Shown: in pieces, positions 8,968-16,942 of the stretch | Layout of the letters: every line of letters starts with the position of its first letter | Numbering within the stretch: position 1 is the stretch's first letter | Origin: SIG565 sp045540055 | GTDB taxonomy: Bacteria > Bacillota > Clostridia > Oscillospirales > Acutalibacteraceae | DNA: 52,912 nt | Assembly (NCBI GenBank): GCA_045540055.1 | Contig: JAZQGO010000004.1 | Coordinates: forward strand, 1-52,912 | Direction of reading: 5' to 3' | Notes under the pieces: model-generated | Told to the model about the DNA's origin: nothing | What the model saw: the letters and a program-made list of their open reading frames with translations, nothing else | The model's database searches: none | Translations under genes and position numbers: made by a program

Positions 8968-9838
8968 AACCTATCTCCTCCAATTGATAAATAAATATTT
9001 CTTCAAACGTGGGCGGTATTACATCGATAAACAATGGGAAGAAGCGTTTTATATATCCCGTTATTTCTTCTTTGTCACCGCGCACGACCATCTGCACCAC
9101 CGAGCCGCTTTTTTCGGTTTTTAAAACGTCAAGCTCATCGAAGGCTGATATGTCGGGTATTTTATCGAAAACAACCTGTATTTTGTGAACGTTGCTTTTA
9201 AGTGAATCGATTTCATCACTGAATAATATTTTACCATTGTGAAGTAAGCCCACCGTATCGCAAAAATCATCAAGGTCCCTTAAATTGTGGGATGAAATTA
9301 TAACCGTTAAACCCGAAGCAACACCGTCTGCAAGCAGTGATTTTAAAACCTTTCGCATAACGGGGTCAAGTCCGTCAAACGCCTCATCAAGAAGCAGATA
9401 TTTAGGCTCGGTTGAGAGCGCCAGCATAAGTGCCGCCTGTCGTTGCATACCCTTTGACATGGTTGATATTTTAGCCTTTGTATCAAGTGGGAAAATGCTG
9501 GTTAAATAATTAAAACGCTCCATACTAAAGGTAGGATACATCAACTTATAAAACTTTACCATTTCGTTTATATTAGCCTGATGTATAAAATAAGGTGTGT
9601 CGGGCAAGAAGCATATCTCTGCCTTTTTTTCGGGATTGTTTTCCACAGAATATCCGTCAACCGCCAACATTCCGTTATCGGGGGTATAAACACCCGCTAT
9701 CAATCTTAACAGTGTAGATTTGCCCGAGCCGTTAGAGCCGACAAGTCCGTATATACGTCCCTCTTTAATTTCAACACTGATATTATCAAGGGCAGCTTTT
9801 CCGTCAAAGGTTTTTGTAAGGTTTACAATTTCAATCAT
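8942..9838 (-). CDS. ABC transporter ATP-binding protein
   Basis: 298 aa. Walker A is GSNGSGKST (about 36-44), the Walker B region is YLLLDEAFDGLD (about 149-160), and the H-loop is IISSHNL. The signature motif is the variant MSKGMQRQ rather than LSGGQ, common in the CcmA/YtrB-type branch. A C-terminal ferredoxin-like extension of about 90 residues (from about 210) fits regulatory tails in this branch. It energises the permease encoded just downstream. Its start overlaps the GntR stop by 4 bp, so the three genes are translationally coupled. Confidence 0.93.
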   Translation of the reverse strand: MIEIVNLTKTFDGKAALDNISVEIKEGRIYGLVGSNGSGKSTLLRLIAGVYTPDNGMLAVDGYSVENNPEKKAEICFLPDTPYFIHQANINEMVKFYKLMYPTFSMERFNYLTSIFPLDTKAKISTMSKGMQRQAALMLALSTEPKYLLLDEAFDGLDPVMRKVLKSLLADGVASGLTVIISSHNLRDLDDFCDTVGLLHNGKILFSDEIDSLKSNVHKIQVVFDKIPDISAFDELDVLKTEKSGSVVQMVVRGDKEEITGYIKRFFPLFIDVIPPTFEEIFIYQLEEIGYDAKNILE

Positions 9839-10206
9839 TGGTTACCCTCCTTAAATAACTCTTCTGTGAGTTTTATAATGTCGTCCGATGTCAGTCCGCG
9901 GGATTTGGCAATCTCCATTGCCTTTTTTAATTCAGCAACGGCTATATTCTTAATACTTTGCTCACTCTCTATATCCTTGGCAATAAACGAGCCTTTACCA
10001 GGCGCAGAATATATAATACCCTTTTCCTCTAGCATCTGGTATGCCCTTTGCACTGTATTAGGGTTTATTGAGAGCTTAGCGGCGAGTGCTCTTACACTCG
10101 GCAGAGCGTCCCCTGCCTTTAATGCGCCCAACATTTTTAAACGAATAATATTATTTATAAGTTGGTCGTATATCGGTACACCGCTTTTGTAATCCAATTG
10201 AATCAA
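9835..10206 (-). CDS. GntR-family regulator, YtrA subfamily
   Basis: 123 aa if translation begins at the TTG at 10206, which AAAGGAG precedes by 8 bases; a longer frame would run through the operator. The winged helix lies at about 8-75 (YDQLINNI, LPSVRALAAKLSINPNTVQRAYQMLE). The short C-terminal tail of about 45 residues is typical of YtrA proteins, which lack a ligand-binding domain of normal size and repress their own ABC transporter operon. The first gene of the operon, it sits directly behind a consensus promoter overlapped downstream by a palindrome. Confidence 0.9.
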   Translation of the reverse strand: MIQLDYKSGVPIYDQLINNIIRLKMLGALKAGDALPSVRALAAKLSINPNTVQRAYQMLEEKGIIYSAPGKGSFIAKDIESEQSIKNIAVAELKKAMEIAKSRGLTSDDIIKLTEELFKEGNQ

Positions 10207-10228
10207 GACGCCATCTCCTTTCCGTTTT

Positions 10229-10255
10229 AACTGTACCAATTCAGTTAGTACAGTT
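10229..10255. promoter_or_regulatory. Probable operator of the YtrA-type GntR
   Basis: AACTGTAC and GTACAGTT form a perfect 8 bp inverted repeat separated by 11 bases. It starts just downstream of the -10 element of the GntR promoter, where a bound repressor would block transcription. Binding is inferred from position and symmetry. Confidence 0.75.
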
Positions 10256-10257
10256 GT

Positions 10258-10286
10258 ATCATACACTCTTATTTTAGTTTTGTCAA
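10258..10286 (-). promoter_or_regulatory. Sigma-A promoter of the GntR-ABC operon
   Basis: On the minus strand TTGACA (10281-10286) is followed after exactly 17 bases by TATGAT (10258-10263). This is one of the best promoter matches in the window. Confidence 0.85.
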
Positions 10287-10304
10287 TAGTTTTTTCAAAA
10301 AAAT

Positions 10305-10331
10305 AAAAGGCATCTCACCGAGATGCCTTTT
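10305..10331. terminator. Terminator downstream of asnA
   Basis: AAAAGGCATCTC / GAGATGCCTTTT, a 12 bp stem with a three-base loop flanked by A/T runs, lies 4 bases after the asnA stop and upstream of the GntR promoter. Confidence 0.85.
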
Positions 10332-10334
10332 GGT

Positions 10335-11342
10335 TTATAACAGATGAATTCCGTTTTCTTCGCATTCTTTAACCATTTCTTGCGGCCAGATTGATGACTG
10401 CACCTCGCCGATATGCGCCTTTCTCAAGAATAGCATACACATTCTTGACTGACCGATACCACCGCCTATTGTATAGGGCAGCTCGCCGTTTAATAACGCC
10501 TTGTGGAATGGCAGCTCTGTTCGCTCTAAACAGCCACGCTCTGTTAACTGGCGCATTAGTGACTCCTCATCAACTCGTATACCCATACTTGATAATTCGA
10601 GCGACGAATCAAGCATTGGGTTGTACACCAGTATATCGCCGTTAAGCGCCCAGTCGTCATAGTCAGGGGCTCTGCCATCGTGTATCTTACCCGAGCTTAG
10701 CACACCGCCTATCTGCATAAGAAATACCGAGCCTTTTTCTTTAACAATCTTATTCTCACGCTCTTTAGAAGTAAGCGTGGGATACATATCCTCAAGCTCT
10801 TGACTTGTGATGAAATAAATATCATCAGATAGTGTCTTATAAATAAAATTGTATTCTTTTGATATATAATTCTCGGTATCCTTTAAAGTAGCGTAAATTG
10901 TCCTTACGGTTTCCTTTAAAAACTCAATATTGCGTTCAGCCTTGTCGATAACCTTCTCCCAATCCCACTGGTCAACAAAGAGTGAATGAATGTTATCAAG
11001 CTCTTCATCGCGTCTTACGGCATTCATATCGGTATAAAGTCCTTCACCGTGCGAAAAGCCGTAACGTTTTAATGCAAATCGCTTCCATTTAGCGAGCGAA
11101 TGCACTATCTCGGCATCGACACCGCCATCCTTAATATCAAAGCTTACGGGACGCTCAACACCGTTAAGTGTGTCGTTCATACCGCTGTCACTCTCGACAA
11201 AAAGCGGGGCTGACACTCGGGTGAGGTTAAGTCGACTCGCTAAATTGCGTTCAAAATAATCTTTAACCTTTTTTATTGCAACCTCGGTCTGACGAATATC
11301 AAGCAGAGTTTCATAATCTTCAGGTATTAAAATTTTACCCAC
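10335..11342 (-). CDS. asnA: Aspartate--ammonia ligase (asparagine synthetase A)
   Basis: 335 aa, matching AsnA, which makes asparagine from aspartate, ammonia and ATP with a class II aaRS-like fold. Recognisable segments are RLNLTRVSAPLFV (about 36-48), VSFDIK, VHSLAKWKRFAL (about 80-91) and the C-terminal TIGGGIGQSRMCMLFL. The start is a GTG at 11342 preceded by GGAGG with 8 bases of spacing. A hairpin terminator from the upstream gene ends only about 33 bases before the start, too little for a full promoter after it, so asnA either depends on readthrough of that hairpin or on a promoter inside the upstream gene. Confidence 0.95.
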   Translation of the reverse strand: MGKILIPEDYETLLDIRQTEVAIKKVKDYFERNLASRLNLTRVSAPLFVESDSGMNDTLNGVERPVSFDIKDGGVDAEIVHSLAKWKRFALKRYGFSHGEGLYTDMNAVRRDEELDNIHSLFVDQWDWEKVIDKAERNIEFLKETVRTIYATLKDTENYISKEYNFIYKTLSDDIYFITSQELEDMYPTLTSKERENKIVKEKGSVFLMQIGGVLSSGKIHDGRAPDYDDWALNGDILVYNPMLDSSLELSSMGIRVDEESLMRQLTERGCLERTELPFHKALLNGELPYTIGGGIGQSRMCMLFLRKAHIGEVQSSIWPQEMVKECEENGIHLL

Positions 11343-11374
11343 TTAAGTTACCTCCTGTAATGCGGGGTTTCCAC

Positions 11375-11404
11375 AAAAAAGCATGGTTTTACCCATGCTT
11401 TTTA
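11375..11404 (-). terminator. Terminator or attenuator between lipoprotein gene and asnA
   Basis: On the minus strand AAAAAGCATGG / CCATGCTTTTTT forms a short stem followed by a T-run directly after the lipoprotein stop codon. Because asnA starts 33 bases later, it may act as a leaky or regulated terminator. Confidence 0.75.
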
Positions 11405-11406
11405 TC

Positions 11407-12492
11407 TTAGTATGAATAATCGGGATAAACTATTTTATCCACCTTAAAGGGCTTTGTTGCCCATTTGAATTCCTTAAGAGTGATTTTGCTTAAAAATGCG
11501 GTGATTTCCTTTTTGTATTCCTCATCCTTAAGCTCGTGACGAACATTATCCTTAAGGGTCTCAAGATACGTGTTACCCTCTTGCATAATGTCGCCCTTAA
11601 CAACAAGGATTATATTCTTACCGTTATCATCATCGGTGGTGAAAACCTTAGCCTGACCGTTTTTAAGGCCTATAACATTGTTGTAATAGTCGTTTTCATA
11701 CATTGTGCCCTTGGCACCCCATACCGACGCTGAATCGTTATTGAATATGCCCTTATCCTTGTCATTTGCCTTATATTCGCTGTCGTTAGCTTCGGCATAA
11801 ATCTTACCGAAATTCTCACCCTTCTTAAGACGCTTAAGGTATGCGTTGAATTCCTTTTGCTTTTCCTCTACCTGCTCTTCACCATATTTAGAGATATCGA
11901 CCGACAGCACATTTACATATGCATACTTTTCTTTAAGAAAGGTGTTAATTTCCTTTGCGGGTATTTCCTTTGTACCGCCCTCGCCGTAAAGGTGATTAAA
12001 GTATGCAGTAGAATACTCTTGATATTCGGTATAGGTTTTAAAGGTATCAAGCGATACACCGTTGGGTGTCATCATTTCGCTATAGTACGAGCTCCAATAG
12101 GTAGCCGCCATTTCAGAAGCATCAGCCAGCGCATCGGCTGTTTTAACCTTGTTTTCTTCGCACAGAACCTTATATGCGAACACCTCTTTACAAATTCCAA
12201 GTGCACGCTCTTTAACCCAGGTCTTATATTCCTTACCGTCAATTTTCTGGGTAAGATAGTCAAAATCAGCGTCAGCCAGCTGCTCCTCGGTTGCGTTTTC
12301 GCTCACCTTCTGCTGACCTTCCATATCGGCATAAAGAAGTGCGCAGGCATAAAATCCCGATGTAAACTCGTCCTCATAGTTTTCATATGAAACCTTTACT
12401 GCCGTTTCGCCCTTTTTGTGACAGCCTGCAAAAACAAAACAGAGAGCTATCGCCAAAACAAGTGCGGCAATTCTTTTTATGTTCTTAAACAT
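11407..12492 (-). CDS. Lipoprotein with SurA/PrsA-like foldase features
   Basis: 361 aa from the ATG at 12492, preceded by GGAGG with 7 bases of spacing. The N-terminus is a lipoprotein signal ending in the lipobox VFAGC (Cys about 24), so it is anchored on the outer face of the membrane. The body is charged and helical with a YVNVLSVDISKYG segment followed by KLKKGENFGKIYAEAND-like sequence (about 210-235), reminiscent of the parvulin region in PrsA foldases, but the catalytic domain is not clearly intact. A folding-chaperone role for secreted proteins is an inference. It has an AT-rich upstream region separating it from mfd. Confidence 0.65.
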   Translation of the reverse strand: MFKNIKRIAALVLAIALCFVFAGCHKKGETAVKVSYENYEDEFTSGFYACALLYADMEGQQKVSENATEEQLADADFDYLTQKIDGKEYKTWVKERALGICKEVFAYKVLCEENKVKTADALADASEMAATYWSSYYSEMMTPNGVSLDTFKTYTEYQEYSTAYFNHLYGEGGTKEIPAKEINTFLKEKYAYVNVLSVDISKYGEEQVEEKQKEFNAYLKRLKKGENFGKIYAEANDSEYKANDKDKGIFNNDSASVWGAKGTMYENDYYNNVIGLKNGQAKVFTTDDDNGKNIILVVKGDIMQEGNTYLETLKDNVRHELKDEEYKKEITAFLSKITLKEFKWATKPFKVDKIVYPDYSY

Positions 12493-12576
12493 CTGTATAC
12501 CTCCAAACAGTTTATATACAATATATAGTTTAGTATATAACATATAATCTTAAAAGTCCATATTTTTTTAAAAATT

Positions 12577-15500
12577 TTACAGAACTGATGCAATTTCAGC
12601 AATCAACGAGGCAGCCGACTGCCCGGACAACGCCTTTATAAAGAAAAAGGGCTTTGTGTCGGCGCTCAGGTACATTCTTTTGCCGAAGCTACTAAGCTTA
12701 TCAAGCTGTTGCTCACAAACTGTGTTCACCCTTAGAATAATGCCGTTTTTATCCTCATTTATTTCATATATGCCTATTGCCGATGCCCTGTTTCTGAGCA
12801 GTGCTATATCAATAAGTCCCATAACCGCCCGTGGCGGCTCGCCGAAGCGGTCGCAAAGCTCATCGATAACATCTGCCCTCTGCTCTTCACTGGCAACTGC
12901 CGCTATGCGTTTATAAATGCCGAGTCGCGCAGGCAACGATTCAATGTACCTTTCAGGGATATATGCCGATATATTGAGGTCTACAGTGCACTCGTTTTCC
13001 TGCATCGTTTCAATTCCCTTTTCTTCATTTATGGCATCATTTAGCAAGCGGATATACATATCATACCCTACCGCCTCCATATTGCCGTGCTGTTCACCGC
13101 CCAAGATATTACCTGCGCCGCGAATTTCAAGGTCTCGCATAGCTATCTTGAAGCCTGCGCCAAACTCGGTGTATTGCCTTATGGCTTCAAGGCGTTTTTC
13201 GGCAATATCGGTGAGTTGTTTGCCTCGCCTAAAAGTAAAAAATGCATAGGCTCGCCTTGGCGAGCGACCGACTCTGCCGCGAAGCTGATGCAGCTGAGAG
13301 AGCCCCATTCGGTCGGCATCCTCAATAATCAGGGTATTGGCATTGGGAACATCTACACCCGTTTCAATAATGGTTGTACATACGAGCACATCTATCTCGT
13401 GCTCGATAAGCCGTTTCCAGACACTTGACAGCTCATCCTCACTCATCTTACCGTGGGCAACCTCAATTTTCGCTTCGGGTAAACGCTCCTTAAGCCTTGC
13501 CGCACACTGCATAATCGACTCAACCCTGTTATGCAGATAATAAACCTGACCTGAACGTCGAAGCTCTTTGCGCACAGCATCTATAATAATGCCCTCATTA
13601 TATTCAAGCACATATGATTGCACGGGCTGTCTGTCACCGGGTGCCTCATCGATGCTCGACATATCTCTGAGCCCCGACATCGCCATATTAAGAGTTCTCG
13701 GTATGGGTGTGGCAGAAAGCGTCAATACATCTACGGCAGGATATAACTCCTTAAGTCTTTCCTTTTGGGCAACACCGAAGCGTTGCTCCTCATCTATTAT
13801 TACAAGCCCTATATTCTTAAACTCAACATCCTTTGATATAAGACGGTGGGTGCCAATAACCATATCTACCTTTCCGTTTTTAAGGTCACCCACAATTTTT
13901 CTCTGGGCTGAGGGCGGCACAAAACGGGACAGCATCTTGACAGTCACAGGCATTTCGCCGAAACGGCGCAAAACGGTATTATAATGCTGCCACGCAAGAA
14001 TGGTTGTGGGCACAAGTAATGCGCACTGCTTACCTTCACTTATGCACTTAAAGGCGGCACGAAGTGCTACCTCGGTCTTACCGAAGCCTACATCACCGCA
14101 AAGCAGACGGTCCATAGGCACATCCCTTTGCATATCCGCCTTTATCTCTTTAATGCTCTGTATCTGGTCCTCGGTTTCAACATATGGGAAGTGGCTCTCA
14201 AAATCAAGCTGAAGCTCGGTATCGGGGCTGAATGCATAGCCCTTGACCGACTGCCTTTTTGCGTAAAGAAGCGTTAACTGCTTTGCCATATCCTTAACCG
14301 CTTTTTTTACTCTGGCACGTGTTTTTTGCCAATCATTACTGCCGAGTCGGTTAAGACGCACGCTGCCGTTTTCGGCGGCGCCGATATATTTTGAAATTAA
14401 ATCAAGCTGTGTAACAGGCACGTAAAGGACGTCTGTTTTAGCGTAGGTTATCTTTATATAATCCTTTGTAACACCGTTACCCGTTATTTTATTTATGCCC
14501 GCAAAGATACCTATACCGTGCGAAGCATGAACAACGTAATCACCTGCGTGTAATTCGTCAAGGCTGCCTATTGCATTCTCGTTTTTTGCTATCCTTTTAT
14601 ACTTCTTATCACTACGAATATAGTTGTGTGTCAAAAGCATAAACTTCTGGTCAGGCAGTACAAATCCGCACGACGCACCGCCGCACATAACGGTAAGCCC
14701 TTTAGGTAATTTATCGCACTCGCCCGTTATAAGATTTGCCTTTATTCCTTTATCAAGAAGGCTGTTAAAAAGCACCTTTGCCGCCTTTTCTTCACCTGCC
14801 AGCACAACACAATCGCCCTTTTGCTCTAACAGATACGCCGTATCCTCAAGCAACACACCTATATCACCGTTCCAGGCTGAAAGACGCTTAAAATTAAAGT
14901 TAATAATATCCTTTAACTCACCGCTATATTTAGTGCGTGCAAAGTTTTCAAGAAATACTGCTTTTTCTGCCGTGGCCTCAAACTCTGCTTCATCAAGCAT
15001 AAACTTATCAAGTCCCGACGAAATAAAGCCGGCCTCACTCAACAGTACGGTATCCTCTTTACTTCTTGCATAGACACCACCGAGCGTCTCATAAACACCT
15101 GCCGAATCGCTGACGACAATAACAGCGCCGTCAAGATAGTCAAAAACACTCGCCGCTCGGTAAACGGCAGGCAGATAGCGGTCGGCGACAATGTCTACAC
15201 CGCTGCGTAAAAGCTGAATATCGTTTTCAATCCTTGTTTTGCGCTTGTCGGTTAACCTTTTAGCTGTCTTTAAATAGTTTTCAAGGTAATTTGCCAAATC
15301 ATCCGCTTCGAAAACCACCTCTGCGGCAGGTGACAGATTTATTGCATCTACCTGCTCGGTTCGACGCTGAGTATTCGTATCAAAATAACTTATTGTATCT
15401 ATCTCGTCGCCCCAATACTCAATTCTGACAGGATACGAACAGTTAGCGGTAGAGACATCGACTATACCGCCGCGAACCGAAAACTGTCCTACACCCTCAA

Positions 15501-15996
15501 CCAAATCGGTGCGGGCATAACCCATACCGAGCAGTTCGCCCGTAAGCTTTTCTATTGTGTATTCCTGTGCAGGCCGTAGGGTGAAGGTTTTAGCCCTTAA
15601 AACCTCGGGCGGTATGGTGTACTGAATGGCGGCCTCTGCCGACATTACAAGTAGCTGAAAAGCCCCATCCAAAAGAATGGATAGGGTGTCTATGCGCTTG
15701 TGTTCATACTCGCGAGACCTGCCTGACATATCGGTAAGGCAGATATCCCTGACGGGAAAATTGATTGCCTTAATGCCTAAAGACAACGCATCGTTCATAA
15801 GCGAGACCGCCGATGCTTCATCGGGTGTGATAACGGCGATTTTCTTGTCGGTATCACGCGCAAGACAGGTACATATAAGCGCTTTATGAATATTTGACAG
15901 CCCCGATGCCGAAATCGGAAGATACCCTTTTTTCACATCATGTAAAAGGGTTGAATACGGGGCGCAGCTTTGCAAAACCCTAGATAAAAATTTCAT
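12577..15996 (-). CDS. mfd: Transcription-repair coupling factor
   Basis: 1139 aa, typical Mfd length. It displaces RNA polymerase stalled at DNA lesions and recruits UvrA. The N-terminal UvrB-like region (VRGGIVDVSTANCSYPVRIEYWGDEID split around residue 175) precedes the polymerase-interaction domain (ELHAGDYVVHASHGIGIFAGI, about 482-502). The translocase has Walker A GDVGFGKTE (about 630), DEEQ in VIIDEEQRFG (about 730), and GRVGRS in motif VI (about 890). A C-terminal TRCF domain follows. The start lies 9 bases after pth on the same strand with AAGGCGG upstream, so pth-mfd are probably one transcript, an order common in Firmicutes. Confidence 0.97.
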   Translation of the reverse strand: MKFLSRVLQSCAPYSTLLHDVKKGYLPISASGLSNIHKALICTCLARDTDKKIAVITPDEASAVSLMNDALSLGIKAINFPVRDICLTDMSGRSREYEHKRIDTLSILLDGAFQLLVMSAEAAIQYTIPPEVLRAKTFTLRPAQEYTIEKLTGELLGMGYARTDLVEGVGQFSVRGGIVDVSTANCSYPVRIEYWGDEIDTISYFDTNTQRRTEQVDAINLSPAAEVVFEADDLANYLENYLKTAKRLTDKRKTRIENDIQLLRSGVDIVADRYLPAVYRAASVFDYLDGAVIVVSDSAGVYETLGGVYARSKEDTVLLSEAGFISSGLDKFMLDEAEFEATAEKAVFLENFARTKYSGELKDIINFNFKRLSAWNGDIGVLLEDTAYLLEQKGDCVVLAGEEKAAKVLFNSLLDKGIKANLITGECDKLPKGLTVMCGGASCGFVLPDQKFMLLTHNYIRSDKKYKRIAKNENAIGSLDELHAGDYVVHASHGIGIFAGINKITGNGVTKDYIKITYAKTDVLYVPVTQLDLISKYIGAAENGSVRLNRLGSNDWQKTRARVKKAVKDMAKQLTLLYAKRQSVKGYAFSPDTELQLDFESHFPYVETEDQIQSIKEIKADMQRDVPMDRLLCGDVGFGKTEVALRAAFKCISEGKQCALLVPTTILAWQHYNTVLRRFGEMPVTVKMLSRFVPPSAQRKIVGDLKNGKVDMVIGTHRLISKDVEFKNIGLVIIDEEQRFGVAQKERLKELYPAVDVLTLSATPIPRTLNMAMSGLRDMSSIDEAPGDRQPVQSYVLEYNEGIIIDAVRKELRRSGQVYYLHNRVESIMQCAARLKERLPEAKIEVAHGKMSEDELSSVWKRLIEHEIDVLVCTTIIETGVDVPNANTLIIEDADRMGLSQLHQLRGRVGRSPRRAYAFFTFRRGKQLTDIAEKRLEAIRQYTEFGAGFKIAMRDLEIRGAGNILGGEQHGNMEAVGYDMYIRLLNDAINEEKGIETMQENECTVDLNISAYIPERYIESLPARLGIYKRIAAVASEEQRADVIDELCDRFGEPPRAVMGLIDIALLRNRASAIGIYEINEDKNGIILRVNTVCEQQLDKLSSFGKRMYLSADTKPFFFIKALSGQSAASLIAEIASVL

Positions 15997-16005
15997 AAAA
16001 CCGCC

Positions 16006-16605
16006 TTAGCTGTTAAATTTATTCATCGCGAGGTCAATGTCGTGCGTAATAATCTCTTCTACCGCCGCTACTGTATCATCAAGTGCCGACTTTAAAGGTT
16101 GCTGCTCGGCATTTGTAAATCGGCTGAGCACCCAGTCTTTAAGGTCATATTCGGGATGCGGCTTTTTGCCGACGCCGATTTTAATTCTCATAATATCGTT
16201 TGTCGACATACATTCCGAAATGTTTTTCATACCGTTGTGACCGCCGTGCGAGCCGTTTCGGCGCATACGTATTTTGCCGACATCAAGCGATATATCGTCA
16301 AATATAACAATGATTTTATCGTTTGTAATCTTGTAAAACCTTGCAACATCACGCACCGCCTGACCGGATAGGTTCATAAAGGTCTGCGGCTTTACTATAA
16401 GTATACGCTTGCCTCCTATTTTACATTCGCACACCGTCGCCTTGTTCTTTAATTTTTCTTTTGTCGCCATAAACTTAGAAACAATGGCATCTGCCGCCAT
16501 AAAACCTGCATTGTGACGGGTCTGCTCATACTCTTTGCCAGGGTTACCCAACCCCACAATCATAAAATCATATGACGACGAAATAAATTTACTTTTAAAA
16601 AACAT
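16006..16605 (-). CDS. pth: Peptidyl-tRNA hydrolase
   Basis: 199 aa. It releases peptides from peptidyl-tRNA dropped by ribosomes. GLGNPGKEYEQTRHNAG (about 18-34) holds the catalytic Asn and His, and FMNLSGQAV, FDDISLDVGKIR and GSHGGHNGMK (about 110-130) are family signatures. The first 13 residues before the core are an unusual Lys/Ser-rich extension with a weak ribosome binding site, so a slightly later start cannot be excluded, but no internal Met is better placed. Upstream of mfd, same strand. Confidence 0.95.
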   Translation of the reverse strand: MFFKSKFISSSYDFMIVGLGNPGKEYEQTRHNAGFMAADAIVSKFMATKEKLKNKATVCECKIGGKRILIVKPQTFMNLSGQAVRDVARFYKITNDKIIVIFDDISLDVGKIRMRRNGSHGGHNGMKNISECMSTNDIMRIKIGVGKKPHPEYDLKDWVLSRFTNAEQQPLKSALDDTVAAVEEIITHDIDLAMNKFNS

Positions 16606-16660
16606 ATTTTTTCACCGCTGATATTTTACCACATATTGCTTATTTATTCAAGTTTTACAC

Positions 16661-16689
16661 TTGACAATAAATAAAATTTATTATAAAAT
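16661..16689 (+). promoter_or_regulatory. Promoter of the thrS T-box transcript
   Basis: TTGACA at 16661-16666 and TAAAAT at 16684-16689 are 17 bases apart, about 250 bases upstream of the thrS start. Confidence 0.75.
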
Positions 16690-16696
16690 TGTCTTG

Positions 16697-16932
16697 ATAA
16701 AGTGTTGATGGGAAGAGTAGTAAGGCTTCATTCTTTCAGAGAGTGCACATCGTAGGCTGTAAATGTGCATAAGAGTCACCTTATGAAGACCACCCCTGAG
16801 TGTCCGGCGAACCGGAACGTGTCATTCGCGTTAAGAATTTTTAAGCGGTGTTCTTTAACACAACTTGGGTGGAACCGCGGAGTTTGAATTTCACTTCGTC
16901 CCTTTTTTCAGGGGCGAAGTTTTTATTTTTTG
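16697..16932 (+). promoter_or_regulatory. T-box leader (threonine) with terminator
   Basis: The T-box sequence TGGGTGGAACCGCGG lies at 16866-16880. Upstream are the AGAGAG-type segment near 16738 and a Stem I in which CTTCAT (near 16729) can pair with ATGAAG (near 16783). The bulged ACC at 16789-16791 is in the specifier position and is a Thr codon, matching thrS. Downstream a strong terminator (16893-16932; CTTCGTCCC / GGGGCGAAG plus T-run) competes with the antiterminator. Uncharged tRNA-Thr is expected to turn the gene on. Confidence 0.93.
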
Positions 16933-16942
16933 GAGGTTTATT

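Noticed and set aside
11857..12390. 177-codon open frame on the plus strand
   Set aside because: It is antisense to the lipoprotein gene, with no ribosome binding site or family resemblance; the minus-strand frame has a signal peptide and RBS.
12656..15889. Several plus-strand frames opposite mfd
   Set aside because: All are shadows of a single clear mfd gene covering its full length.
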